Positions 52,800 through 60,697 of a stretch of 64,000 bases of DNA are shown piece by piece (position 1 is the first letter of the stretch; the number at the start of each line of letters is the position of its first letter). The DNA comes from a virus. A model generated the notes under the pieces. It searched no databases, was not told the DNA's origin, and worked only from the letters and a program-made list of their open reading frames with translations. The translations under genes and the position numbers were made by a program. The DNA lies in IMG/VR virus record IMGVR_UViG_3300034071_000286, positions 33,778 to 97,777 of that record. One strand, written 5' to 3'.

Positions 52800-53209
52800 T
52801 AATTATTGTCCTTCTTCGTATAAGCTGGATTATCAATTCCTGGCTTTCTAATCTTACCACCTGAATTCTTCTGAGCGTCTTGAGTATCTGTTCCAACGCC
52901 ACCATTACTATCATCGTTACCTTCTGGCATATCACCACGAGCAAGAGAGCCTAATACAATTGGATATTGTTTAGCAGTATCATGTGGTAAATATGTAACT
53001 AGAACTCTGGATCCAACTTTAAGCCCAGATGGCGAAATACCCATTCTACCAGTAGCAGGAGAAGTAATAGGATGAACGACCATAGCCCAAGGAAGATCAT
53101 CGTCCTTTACTCCTTGTTCGTCGTTATGGTTATTATAAATTCTAACTTTTACACGACCTGATTTGGTTGGATCGTCTTCAAAGTTTCTAACCTCTCCAAT
53201 CTCAAACAT
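52799..53209 (-). CDS. gp5-type OB-fold protein (spike base)
   Basis: A 136-residue protein starting MFEIGEVRNFEDDPTKSGRVKVRIYNNH (in pieces), with DLPWAMVVHPITSPATGRMGISPSGLKVGSRVLVTYL, the classical OB-fold of T4 gp5 and VgrG which plugs the gp27 ring. In T4 this is the first of three domains of gp5 (575 aa). Here the gene ends after a flexible polar tail (about 95-136) without the lysozyme and needle domains. It shares one base with the gp27 gene upstream, its structural partner. Confidence 0.88.
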   Translation of the reverse strand: MFEIGEVRNFEDDPTKSGRVKVRIYNNHNDEQGVKDDDLPWAMVVHPITSPATGRMGISPSGLKVGSRVLVTYLPHDTAKQYPIVLGSLARGDMPEGNDDSNGGVGTDTQDAQKNSGGKIRKPGIDNPAYTKKDNN

Positions 53210-54468
53210 TATCCATTACCTCCACCGCCTTCTTTATACGAATTACCCTTCACGACTCGTAATATCATGGTGCAATTTGGTGGCTCTTTAGCCACTCTAT
53301 ATTTTGTTCTGATAGCAACGACTAAGCACTTACCATTCCACTGCTTCTCACCTTCTTCAGTATTATCGTTAGCTTTCTTTGGAATCTGTAATTCAATAAC
53401 CGAACCTAATGTGATCTTAGGATTGTAATAAACTTCTAATTCGGCAGATGTCTGTGCTAATTGAGCTAGAAAGTCAGCTCTTTTAGTTTTTGCTTCTGAT
53501 GTCTGATGCTTATCCTTATTGTTAACCTTATCATGAATATATCTAATAGGAACAGAATTAGCATAAGATGGTGCTTGCTCGTAAATCTTACTATCGTCTG
53601 CGAACTTAAACTTGTTACTTTTATTCGTATTAGTCGCAACAACTTTATGGGTTGTAAGGTCTATAGTATGTTCACTTGATTTACTTAAAGCTCTAGAACC
53701 TGTAAAGAATGAATCGGATGGCTTGAACCAAATAATAGAATTTTGTCTTTCCTGTTGATTAGCGCTACTGAAGTTAAGATTTGTTGTTTGTTTTAACTTA
53801 ACAACAGGCTGTTTCTCGAATAACTCTTCAAACGTCTTGAACACATATTTATGCTCACCGCCTTGATCTGCCTGTTGGAATAAAGCAAAGCAAGATGACT
53901 CATACTTTTCTGAAACGTGTTCTCCGTTCATCTTCTTAATAGCATCTAATGGATGCATCTTTGGAATAACAATACGTCTTTGTTTTGTACTTGCTATCTC
54001 AATTTGTCTCTTGGTCTTAAATCCTTTTTCAAGAATGTGCTTTACAACATCACCAGTCTTTCCATTAAAACTCTTTTCGACGTGATTACCTTGTGCGTTT
54101 AATAACTCTGGAGATACAGCACGAATATCATATTGCTTATGATGACCAGAACCTGTATTGGTTACAGACTGGTCGTTTAAGTTCTTATTCTGATACATCT
54201 TCAATTTAAGAGTAGATCCACCTCCACCAAGACTTCCGATGTTATCATCTCCTGAGAACTTGATCTCAACATCTTGGTCATAAGATCCGCTAACTTTGTT
54301 TTGACCTAGAGCGTCTGATGGATCTACAACTCTAATCTCAGCGACTGGACCATATGGGTTGAGAATGTCCTCATAAACATTAAATCCAGCCAAAGACACT
54401 TTATCAGTGCTGGTTAGATCCATATTACCAACTTTAATTGAAGTTATTTTTATATCACCAGCAGGCAT
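53209..54468 (-). CDS. 27: Baseplate hub protein gp27
   Basis: A 419-residue hub protein; its trimer forms the ring that connects tube and spike (T4 gp27: 391 aa). The start DIKITSIKVGNMDLTSTDKVSLAGFNVYEDILNPYGP (in pieces) and VAEIRVVDPSDALGQNKVSGSY are gp27-type. The C-terminal half has SAELEVYYNPKITLGSVIELQIP and CTMILRVVKGN, the second tube-like domain. It precedes the OB-fold gene with one-base overlap, in T4-like logic for the spike complex. Confidence 0.88.
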   Translation of the reverse strand: MPAGDIKITSIKVGNMDLTSTDKVSLAGFNVYEDILNPYGPVAEIRVVDPSDALGQNKVSGSYDQDVEIKFSGDDNIGSLGGGGSTLKLKMYQNKNLNDQSVTNTGSGHHKQYDIRAVSPELLNAQGNHVEKSFNGKTGDVVKHILEKGFKTKRQIEIASTKQRRIVIPKMHPLDAIKKMNGEHVSEKYESSCFALFQQADQGGEHKYVFKTFEELFEKQPVVKLKQTTNLNFSSANQQERQNSIIWFKPSDSFFTGSRALSKSSEHTIDLTTHKVVATNTNKSNKFKFADDSKIYEQAPSYANSVPIRYIHDKVNNKDKHQTSEAKTKRADFLAQLAQTSAELEVYYNPKITLGSVIELQIPKKANDNTEEGEKQWNGKCLVVAIRTKYRVAKEPPNCTMILRVVKGNSYKEGGGGNG

Positions 54469-54469
54469 T

Positions 54470-55375
54470 TTATTCCTTAATCTTCTGTTTAAGACTTTCT
54501 ACCATATTCTGTTTATAGTCACTATCCAAGATTCTAACAGTCTTGTTATATTCATTTCTTTCAGTTTCGTATTCAAAATACGTAATAGGACTCCAGTATA
54601 CAACTTCATCGTCTGGTATATTATTAGCAGCGGTTGATACGCTGATGAATTTAGTATTAACCTTACTTTCTGTACCATAGATATAGCTGTTAGAAGTAAT
54701 AGACACTGAGTTGCTAGTATAATAACTCCCACTAACATGCTGTATTAATATTTCACTATTACTAGACGCAACAAACTGTCCTTTACCCGAATTATAATCA
54801 TCGAATACAATATCACAGATCTCATCGACCTTGAAGCCTAAACCTTTATCAGTGTAAACAGAAAATGTTGTAGTATTAGCGCCATATGTTATAATCTTGT
54901 TAGTAGTTAGAGTCCAATCATTTTTCTTTCTGGTATAACCATTAATTCTATTATTTGTCCCTAGAGTCGGTTCCCAATATTTCTGCATACCAGCAGACAT
55001 GGCGTTAAATGTACTAACGTCTATATTATCTTGACCAATCCAATTATTTCTATAATACTTAATCTTGGTTTGAGCGTCATAGAAGCTGCCATATTTCTTA
55101 ACTAGAAAATCTGTAAATTCTCTTTCGCTCATGTACCATTCGTAATATGGATCTACGATATTATTAACAAGATATATTATCCAACTCTTATATTGATCCT
55201 CATAATATCTAGCGCTTAGCTGATCTGCTCTCTCGTTTGATGTAATTTCATATGGGTAGAAAACATAAGGATTCTCTGAAACCTTGTCGAGCATAGCAAC
55301 ACGCTTAGTAATATCAACAACTTGATTGTTACTATATGTTATTAATGGAAACTTGTCGAAATATCTTTGTGCCAT
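54470..55375 (-). CDS. 53: Baseplate wedge protein gp53
   Basis: A 301-residue protein (T4 gp53: 196) that joins wedges around the hub. The hallmark is RYYEDQYKSWIIYLVNNIVDPYYEWYMSEREFTDFLVKKYGS (in pieces), parallel to the T4 segment with YWVLLMCNDNYDPYYGW. The extra length is a beta-rich centre and a helical end that is rich in charged residues. The ribosome site GGATAAAG precedes the ATG. The first gene of the minus arm (gp48-like) lies directly upstream. Confidence 0.87.
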   Translation of the reverse strand: MAQRYFDKFPLITYSNNQVVDITKRVAMLDKVSENPYVFYPYEITSNERADQLSARYYEDQYKSWIIYLVNNIVDPYYEWYMSEREFTDFLVKKYGSFYDAQTKIKYYRNNWIGQDNIDVSTFNAMSAGMQKYWEPTLGTNNRINGYTRKKNDWTLTTNKIITYGANTTTFSVYTDKGLGFKVDEICDIVFDDYNSGKGQFVASSNSEILIQHVSGSYYTSNSVSITSNSYIYGTESKVNTKFISVSTAANNIPDDEVVYWSPITYFEYETERNEYNKTVRILDSDYKQNMVESLKQKIKE

Positions 55376-55387
55376 AAACTTTATCCG

Positions 55388-56113
55388 TTACATTAGGTCT
55401 GGGTCTGTTGATTCCCAAAGCTGGATTTCTTTTAAGTTAAGAGATAGAGTTACCACAGTAGGCGCACCGCTCTTGAAGAAAGATGGACCACCAGAACCTG
55501 TAAAGTTAACTTGTACAGAAGTGATAGCACAAGGTTTTAAGGTAAACAAATATTGATTTGGGACGAAACTAACTAAAGCTATTTGTGGGTATTTCATCAA
55601 GAATGTGCTTTCTCTTGTTGGAAGAGCAGCCCTCTTGCACTGTTTAATAATTCTTTGTAAAGAATCAGATTCAGATTGAGTGTTTGGTGATAATACCCAC
55701 TCTAATGTGTGTTCCTTGAATCCTGGTCTTTTGAACATCATGTATTGGAAAGGATTCAAAGCTCTACCAGAAGCGATACCAGCCATTGGAGCAGCAGCTG
55801 TAATACCTGCTGTTAATGATGTTCCAAATACTTGACCCAAAGTTCTAGTTACAACGCCTTCTGCGGCACCTTGTGCTGCCTGTGTAGCAGACCACTCTTC
55901 CCATATAATGTTCTCAATATCGTTGATTCTTTTTGGCATTGGGAGCTTTATAGACCCACCTAGTGATAATGCACCAGCGCCGCCCGATAAAGAGAAGTCA
56001 TACAAACCAAACCCAATTCTGGTGTAAAACTGTCTTGTGCCTTGAACCAAATCATTTGGAAAGGCATTATTGTCTTTGTTATATCTTCCAGGTGGTTGTG
56101 GAAAGTTTGGCAT
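55388..56113 (-). CDS. 48: Baseplate tube cap protein gp48-like
   Basis: A 241-residue protein of the tube-cap type that links the hub to the tail tube. Segments GRALNPFQYMMFKRPGFKEHTLEWVLSPNTQSESDSLQRII (in pieces) match a conserved pattern of T4-like gp48/gp54 proteins, and NQYLFTLKPCAITSVQVNFTGSGGPSFF resembles a tube-type fold end. I start it at the ATG at 56111-56113 because AGGGGAT lies just before it and a late box is upstream; longer alternatives (ATGs at 56140 and 56164) run through the promoter region. Whether it is gp48 or gp54 proper is open; its tube-like neighbour at 57135 is the other candidate. Confidence 0.78.
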   Translation of the reverse strand: MPNFPQPPGRYNKDNNAFPNDLVQGTRQFYTRIGFGLYDFSLSGGAGALSLGGSIKLPMPKRINDIENIIWEEWSATQAAQGAAEGVVTRTLGQVFGTSLTAGITAAAPMAGIASGRALNPFQYMMFKRPGFKEHTLEWVLSPNTQSESDSLQRIIKQCKRAALPTRESTFLMKYPQIALVSFVPNQYLFTLKPCAITSVQVNFTGSGGPSFFKSGAPTVVTLSLNLKEIQLWESTDPDLM

Positions 56114-56122
56114 AGAATCCCC

Positions 56123-56130
56123 TATAAATA
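56123..56130 (+). promoter_or_regulatory. T4-type late promoter for the plus-strand arm
   Basis: Exact plus-strand TATAAATA, 34 bases before the gene 4 ATG. With T4 spacing transcription begins near 56136. It lies inside the leader of the opposite transcript and interleaves with the minus-strand box at 56143-56150. Confidence 0.78.
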
Positions 56131-56142
56131 CTTTTTTCATTA

Positions 56143-56150
56143 TATTTATT
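56143..56150 (-). promoter_or_regulatory. Late promoter for the minus-strand baseplate arm
   Basis: Minus-strand AATAAATA, within AATAAATATA, 30 bases before the gp48-like start. With T4 spacing it starts near 56137, next to the start of the opposite transcript. It is one base off consensus, but the location at the head of a long gene run supports it. Confidence 0.6.
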
Positions 56151-56163
56151 CCGATTACAAACA

Positions 56164-56613
56164 ATGGCTACCTATAAAGGGATTTTTAAACCAAAAAATC
56201 CTAGTAAGTATAAAGGCGATCCTACTAACATAATTTACCGTTCAAGATGGGAATTATTGGTTATGAATCGTTTCGATGCAGATCCTAACGTAATATGGTG
56301 GTCCTCAGAGGAAACCATAATTCCATATCGTTCGCCTGTAGACAACAGAGTCCACAGATATTTTGTTGATTTCACTGCAAGAATAAACACAGTTGATAAC
56401 AAGACTAAGACTATTTTAATTGAAGTCAAACCTGCCAGTCAAACAAAACCACCAGTGATTCAAGAAAGTAAGAAGAAATCTAATAAATACATCAAAGAAG
56501 TCATGCGCTGGGGTGTAAACTCTGCAAAGTGGAAAGCAGCCAGAGAATACTGCAAAGATAGAGGTTATGAATTTATTATCATGACAGAACACGAACTCGG
56601 ATTAAAGTTTTAA
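56164..56613 (+). CDS. 4: Head completion protein gp4
   Basis: A 149-residue protein equal in size to T4 gp4 (150). Its core matches closely: PKNPSKYKGDPTNIIYRSRWE, WSSEETIIPY, VHRYFVDF, ILIEVKPASQTKPP and the end YCKDRGYEFIIMTEHEL. The Asp/Glu-x-Lys pattern (RYFVDF...IEVKP) resembles a restriction-like nuclease fold, and gp4 is thought to act on packaged head ends. It is the first gene of the plus arm and ends two bases before its neighbour. Confidence 0.94.
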   Translation: MATYKGIFKPKNPSKYKGDPTNIIYRSRWELLVMNRFDADPNVIWWSSEETIIPYRSPVDNRVHRYFVDFTARINTVDNKTKTILIEVKPASQTKPPVIQESKKKSNKYIKEVMRWGVNSAKWKAAREYCKDRGYEFIIMTEHELGLKF

Positions 56614-57126
56614 ATGGCCAGTAAAGAAAATCAAGAGTCTGTTGAGTGGTTTAATGACACTTTGGATGAAGTTACCAAAGACAGAAGAAATACATATCAA
56701 AAACGAGTCAGACCTTCAGTTGGTAGTATGTACCTTTACATCTACGATCCAAAGACCAAAGACAAGTTGCCAATATGGGACACTTGCCCTCTAGTATTTC
56801 CTATGGAATTTTACGATGACGGTTTTCTAGGTCTAAACATGCATTATCTCACACCATTGGCAAGAAAGAAACTTCTTGATTCATTGAAAAACCTACTACT
56901 TAATAATGACAAATATAATTCAACAACAAAGTTAGAAAATTTATCATATATGGTATTGAAAGAATATGGTAATTATTTCTATAAATATCAGGCTTGTATA
57001 AAAAGATACCTTTATGGTCATGTTAGAAGCTCATTCTTCCTTATTCACCCAAGTCAATGGGATAAGGTTATTATGTTACCGTTGGCAAGATGGGAAATTA
57101 ATAGCAAAGTAAACAAATACCCATAG
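56614..57126 (+). CDS. Conserved T4-like structural or assembly protein of unknown role
   Basis: A 170-residue protein with a strongly patterned core, VRPSVGSMYLYIYDPKTKDKLPIWDTCPLVFPMEFYDDGFLGLNMHYL (in pieces), and a helical RKKLLDSLKNLL segment. I recall this arrangement as conserved in many T4-like phages, always among head-completion and tail genes, but I cannot name its function with certainty. It lies directly between gene 4 and a tube-like gene. No signal peptide or membrane segment is visible. It is likely a minor virion or assembly protein. Confidence 0.75.
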   Translation: MASKENQESVEWFNDTLDEVTKDRRNTYQKRVRPSVGSMYLYIYDPKTKDKLPIWDTCPLVFPMEFYDDGFLGLNMHYLTPLARKKLLDSLKNLLLNNDKYNSTTKLENLSYMVLKEYGNYFYKYQACIKRYLYGHVRSSFFLIHPSQWDKVIMLPLARWEINSKVNKYP

Positions 57127-57134
57127 GAATCAAA

Positions 57135-57794
57135 ATGGCTTTTAATATAAACAGATTCGCAACAAATATCAGGGACTTTGGTTATCTTGATAACAACTCA
57201 TTCGTTGTCATGGTACAAACGCCACCAGTTCTTGCGAACGCATATTTAAGCAATCAAGGCAATCCTACAGCAACTGCTTCCATAGCTCAAAATATGAGCT
57301 TCCGTATCGATCAAGTCAGAGCGCCTGGCATCTCATTATCGACCGCTGATATTAACAGATACGGTATTGGTCCAACCCAGAAGCAACCTATAGCGGCACA
57401 GTTCCAAGAGATTAACATCTCTATTCTAGGCGATCATTATTGCGAGTTTTGGCAATATTGGTATCAGTGGACAAGAGCAGTATTTCAGTATAATGGTGTT
57501 AACGGCCAAGCTCCAAACTACACAGCTGAATATAAAGACCAATTCTCTTCAACCATTGTTATTATGATTTGCGATCAGTTTGGTAATATCATTCAAAAGA
57601 TAAATCTGTTCGAAGCCTTTCCAACGGCTCTTAGAGAAGTTCCTTTATCTTGGGCTGATACAACCAATCTAATGAAGATCAACGTATCTATTGCATTCAC
57701 TGAGTATTCTATCGAAGGTTCAAGTATGCAGACTATTAGACCACAACCAACTAATATGTTTACAGGAACACAAAGGGAAACTGTAAGTTCTTAA
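57135..57794 (+). CDS. Tail tube-like protein, probable tube initiator (gp54-like)
   Basis: A 219-residue relative of the tail tube protein: start MAFNINRFATNIRDFGYLDNNSFVVMV (in pieces) like gp19, RIDQVRAPGISLSTADINRYGIG, EFWQYWYQWTRAVF, and the closing pattern MKINVSIAFTEYSIEG that is usual for the tube fold. The true tail tube gene lies at 6082-6693. A second tube-fold gene next to tail-assembly genes suggests the T4 gp54 role: the first ring on which the tube grows. Confidence 0.78.
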   Translation: MAFNINRFATNIRDFGYLDNNSFVVMVQTPPVLANAYLSNQGNPTATASIAQNMSFRIDQVRAPGISLSTADINRYGIGPTQKQPIAAQFQEINISILGDHYCEFWQYWYQWTRAVFQYNGVNGQAPNYTAEYKDQFSSTIVIMICDQFGNIIQKINLFEAFPTALREVPLSWADTTNLMKINVSIAFTEYSIEGSSMQTIRPQPTNMFTGTQRETVSS

Positions 57795-57810
57795 TTAATG
57801 GAGTTTTAAT

Positions 57811-58521
57811 ATGGCTTTACCGAAAATTGACTATCCAATGTACAGAATTGAAATACCATCGATGAAAAAGGAATTTCAATTTAGACCATTTTTAGTTAAA
57901 GAAGAAAAACTGTTGCTTATGTCAAAAGAGAGCGAGAATACTGCTGATATTCTAGCAGCTATTAAACAGATTATCAACAACTGCTCTCTTGATAAAACTT
58001 TAGATGTTAATAAGCTGGCACTATTTGATTTAGAATACATCTTCTTGAAGCTGAGATCTTTATCGGTAGATAACGTGATCAAGGTAACATATAAAGATAA
58101 CGAAGATCAGAAGAAGTATGATTTTGATATCAATCTAGATGATGTTAAAATGGTATATCCAGAGAATGTCGATAACAACATCAAGTTATCTGGAAAATCT
58201 GGAATCATTATGAAATACCCAACTGCTGCTCTATATGATGATAAAGACTTCTTATCCTTAGAGAAGGATTATATGTTTGAATTAATCGTTCGATGTATTG
58301 ATTCGATCTATTATGAAGATGAAGTATATCAGTGTAAAGATTATAAGAAGCAAGAACTTAATGATTTTATAGAAAACCTTAATATCAAGGCATTCGAACA
58401 GATTCAAAAGTTTCTATTAAATGTTCCTAAAATGGAATACGTTATCACATATGAAAATTCTTTGGGTAATGAACGAAAGATCGTTCTGAATTCGTTAAAT
58501 GATTTTTTTACTTGGCGCTGA
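57811..58521 (+). CDS. 26: Baseplate hub assembly protein gp26-like, zero-frame product
   Basis: A 236-residue protein of the T4 gp26 / 'T4_baseplate' family (T4: 208 aa), probably a tail-assembly chaperone. The start ALPKIDYPMYRIEIPSMKKEFQFRPFLVKEEKLLL (in pieces), then ADILAAIKQIINNC and KLRSLSVDNVIKV, is characteristic. The zero-frame product ends FFTWR at a TGA located within a possible stem-loop. Directly before this stop, T-TTT-TTT (58503-58509) is in correct phase for -1 slippage into a frame continuing for 59 codons. In many tailed phages such paired products are made just upstream of the tape-measure gene, as here. Confidence 0.88.
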   Translation: MALPKIDYPMYRIEIPSMKKEFQFRPFLVKEEKLLLMSKESENTADILAAIKQIINNCSLDKTLDVNKLALFDLEYIFLKLRSLSVDNVIKVTYKDNEDQKKYDFDINLDDVKMVYPENVDNNIKLSGKSGIIMKYPTAALYDDKDFLSLEKDYMFELIVRCIDSIYYEDEVYQCKDYKKQELNDFIENLNIKAFEQIQKFLLNVPKMEYVITYENSLGNERKIVLNSLNDFFTWR

Positions 58522-58688
58522 GTCATACATCGTTGTCTAACTATTATTCAACGATATTTTCAATGGTTCAGCATCATAAATATTCCATAAGTGAAGTTGA
58601 AGCGCTAATACCATTCGAAAGAGACATTTATGTACAGATGTTAGTTGATTATTTGAAGGAAGTAGAAGAAGCCAAGAAACAAAAATAA
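57811..58688 (+). CDS. Predicted -1 frameshift product, gp26-gp51-like
   Basis: If the ribosome slips -1 on the T run at 58503-58509, translation continues YLALSHTSLSNYY and so on to the TAA at 58686-58688, giving a 292-residue protein. The 59-residue extension has FSMVQHHKYSISEVEALIPFERDIYVQMLVDYL, a pattern I recognise from tail-assembly chaperone C-termini of the gp51 kind. No good ribosome-binding site precedes any ATG within the extension, and the extension overlaps the end of gene 26, so separate initiation is unlikely. The alternative is a sequencing error or pseudogene remnant. Confidence 0.7.
58503..58572 (+). promoter_or_regulatory. Predicted -1 ribosomal frameshift signal
   Basis: The slippery heptamer T-TTT-TTT (58503-58509) is in frame with gene 26. 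After a 7-base spacer a 10-bp stem forms (58517-58526 with 58563-58572, including two G-U pairs), enclosing a second perfect 7-bp hairpin (ATCGTTG at 58529-58535 with CAACGAT at 58549-58555). The TGA of the zero frame is inside the first stem. Heptamer, spacer and structure are the standard parts of a -1 signal. Confidence 0.7.
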
Positions 58689-58699
58689 GAAGGTAAACC

Positions 58700-60670
58700 A
58701 TGGCTGACACAGAAGAGTTAAGTTATATTCTAAATCAAATGAGAAACTCTATGGAGTTCTCAATTTCTCAAGTCGTGGGTGAATTCCGTCAGGCTGCTAT
58801 GCAGTCAAACGCTAATATCAGTAGAGTCGTAAAAGACATTTATACTGTATTTAAAAGCCAAAGACAAGATGTAGTTGATTTAGAAAACTCTATAAACGAT
58901 GTAGCATCTGAAACTCAAGAAATGTCGTCAAAGATTGATAGACTTGGTGTCTACATGCAGGATCTTATCTCTGTAGAAACTAACATTCTAGGTTCTATTA
59001 GAGATATGGGAAAGAACATCGTTATCCTTAACGATAGCACCGAATCTCTAAACGAGAACATGAAAGAATCTCTAGGTGAAAAGGGATTACTTGGTGCAAT
59101 TACCTCTGGTGTTGGTACTCTTTCTAGCGGTCTTTGGGAATTAACTAAAATGGGTATCGGTGCCGGTGCTGTGGTAGGCGGCGCATCTATGCTCGGCGGT
59201 GATTCTAATACTAGTAGTTTTAATTGGGGGTCTGGACCAGAAAACGTTAATATGAAAGCCGCAGCCGATGCTATTAAATCGATTGAATCGAAAGGTAGCG
59301 GCGGTTATAAAGCACAAAACCCAGGCAGTTCTGCTTCTGGTGCTTATCAATTTATTGACTCAACTTGGCAAAGCGCAGCTGCTGGCGCTGGTATTGGAAC
59401 TCAATTTAAAAGAGCAGTAGATGCTCCACCAGAAATTCAAGATGCGGTATTTAATGACTACTTCCAAAAACTAATTAAAAAGGAAGGATTGAGAAACGCC
59501 GTATTAACTCACTTTCTTGGTCCTAAACATACTATATCCGCAGAAGCACAAAGAAATAATATAACACCAAGTTCTTATCTTTCAAAATTTGAAAGATCGT
59601 ATAGTGCTGGTTCCTCTACTAATCCATCAGAATCAGCTTCTGCTACTACTCCAAGATCTGATGCTACACCAGCTGCTGTAACTCCTTCTGGTAAAGATTC
59701 AGAAAGAATGGAAGGCGCTTCTCCTTTACCATCTGGCGATCTAGTCGCTTTAGGAAAAGCTCTTCAAGGTATGGGAATTAGAGTTTCTGAGCACCCAGCT
59801 TTCGGAGGCGTTCATCCAGAGCAACATCATCCTGGATCTGCGCATAACGATGGTATGGCTATGGATATTAACGCTCCTGGTAATATAGTAGAAGCAAGAG
59901 ATCCTGTATGGGGTCCAAAGTTTGATAAGTTAGCTAAACAATTACAAGCTGCTGGTTATACTGTTCTTTGGAGAGTTAAAGATCACGATAATCATATTCA
60001 TGCTCAAATAGGCGGTAAAGGTATTAGAGGTGGTGCGTCTGCTATCGGTGGTTTGATGGGAGCATCACCCGATCAAGCACATAGCGAAGCATATAATAAA
60101 TCCACGTTAACTCCCGGCTCAACGCCAATGACAACAGTACAAACTGTTCCACCGCCTTCTGCTAGTGCTGAAAGAACAGAATCTGGTTCTACTGCTATTT
60201 CTAGACCAATGGAACCTGCTGGATCTAATCTACCTATGCAAATTGGATTAGGAGCTTTAAATAGTTTTATGCCAGGTGGTCTTGGTGGAATAGTAGGATC
60301 GTTCTTACCTATGCTAACTAGTGCTTTAGGTAATATGAACGCACCTATGCCTCAAGCTGCCTTAATGCCTTCTATTGGTCCAGGTCAATTAATAGGTGGA
60401 ACTTCTTTACCAGAAATGAATAGTCAGATAGTTAAACAAACTGCTGTTCAATCTGCTGCTAATCAAGAAACATTCCAAGAGAGTTTATTTAACGAAACTC
60501 CTGCTCAAAATAACATTCAAGTCAACGGCGGTCAATCTGGATATATCGGAGATATGGCTGGATATAATTATAATCATCCAGCTGATGTTAGTTGGCCAGA
60601 TTGGGCATCTTTAATCGGTGGCAATCACTGGGAAGAAGCTAAGAAAATTAAAAAGCACATGGGTGCATAA
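58700..60670 (+). CDS. Tape-measure-like hub protein with two peptidoglycan-cleaving domains
   Basis: A 656-residue protein (T4 gp29: 590). Residues 1-130 are helical and coiled, as in tape measures, and a Gly-rich hydrophobic stretch (MGIGAGAVVGGASMLGG) lies at 151-167. Residues 188-300 resemble a lytic transglycosylase: SIESKGSGGY with catalytic-type E196 and GAYQFIDSTWQ. Residues 345-440 resemble an M15-type zinc peptidase: SAHNDGMAMDIN (H382, D389) and DHDNHIHAQI (H432 or H434). The rest is Pro/Ser/Gly linker. The gene follows the frameshifted chaperone gene, the usual tape-measure position. These enzymes would let the tail cross the cell wall. Confidence 0.8.
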   Translation: MADTEELSYILNQMRNSMEFSISQVVGEFRQAAMQSNANISRVVKDIYTVFKSQRQDVVDLENSINDVASETQEMSSKIDRLGVYMQDLISVETNILGSIRDMGKNIVILNDSTESLNENMKESLGEKGLLGAITSGVGTLSSGLWELTKMGIGAGAVVGGASMLGGDSNTSSFNWGSGPENVNMKAAADAIKSIESKGSGGYKAQNPGSSASGAYQFIDSTWQSAAAGAGIGTQFKRAVDAPPEIQDAVFNDYFQKLIKKEGLRNAVLTHFLGPKHTISAEAQRNNITPSSYLSKFERSYSAGSSTNPSESASATTPRSDATPAAVTPSGKDSERMEGASPLPSGDLVALGKALQGMGIRVSEHPAFGGVHPEQHHPGSAHNDGMAMDINAPGNIVEARDPVWGPKFDKLAKQLQAAGYTVLWRVKDHDNHIHAQIGGKGIRGGASAIGGLMGASPDQAHSEAYNKSTLTPGSTPMTTVQTVPPPSASAERTESGSTAISRPMEPAGSNLPMQIGLGALNSFMPGGLGGIVGSFLPMLTSALGNMNAPMPQAALMPSIGPGQLIGGTSLPEMNSQIVKQTAVQSAANQETFQESLFNETPAQNNIQVNGGQSGYIGDMAGYNYNHPADVSWPDWASLIGGNHWEEAKKIKKHMGA

Positions 60671-60697
60671 AAAAGGGGGCTAATGCCCCCTAATTTT
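60669..60697. terminator. Bidirectional intrinsic terminator between convergent genes
   Basis: GGGGGC (60675-60680) pairs with GCCCCC (60685-60690) around a 4-base loop, flanked by A-rich sequence on the left and T-rich sequence on the right, so it can act for both the tape-measure transcript and the gene 32 transcript. It overlaps the last codons of both genes. Confidence 0.85.

Noticed and set aside
56114-56164. Longer starts for the gp48-like gene
   Set aside because: They run across the late promoter; AGGGGAT before the ATG at 56113 fits better.
58510-58521. A sequencing error or a pseudogene at the end of gene 26
   Set aside because: Not fully excluded, but phase-correct heptamer, spacer and structured RNA, plus an intact extension, favour programmed frameshifting.
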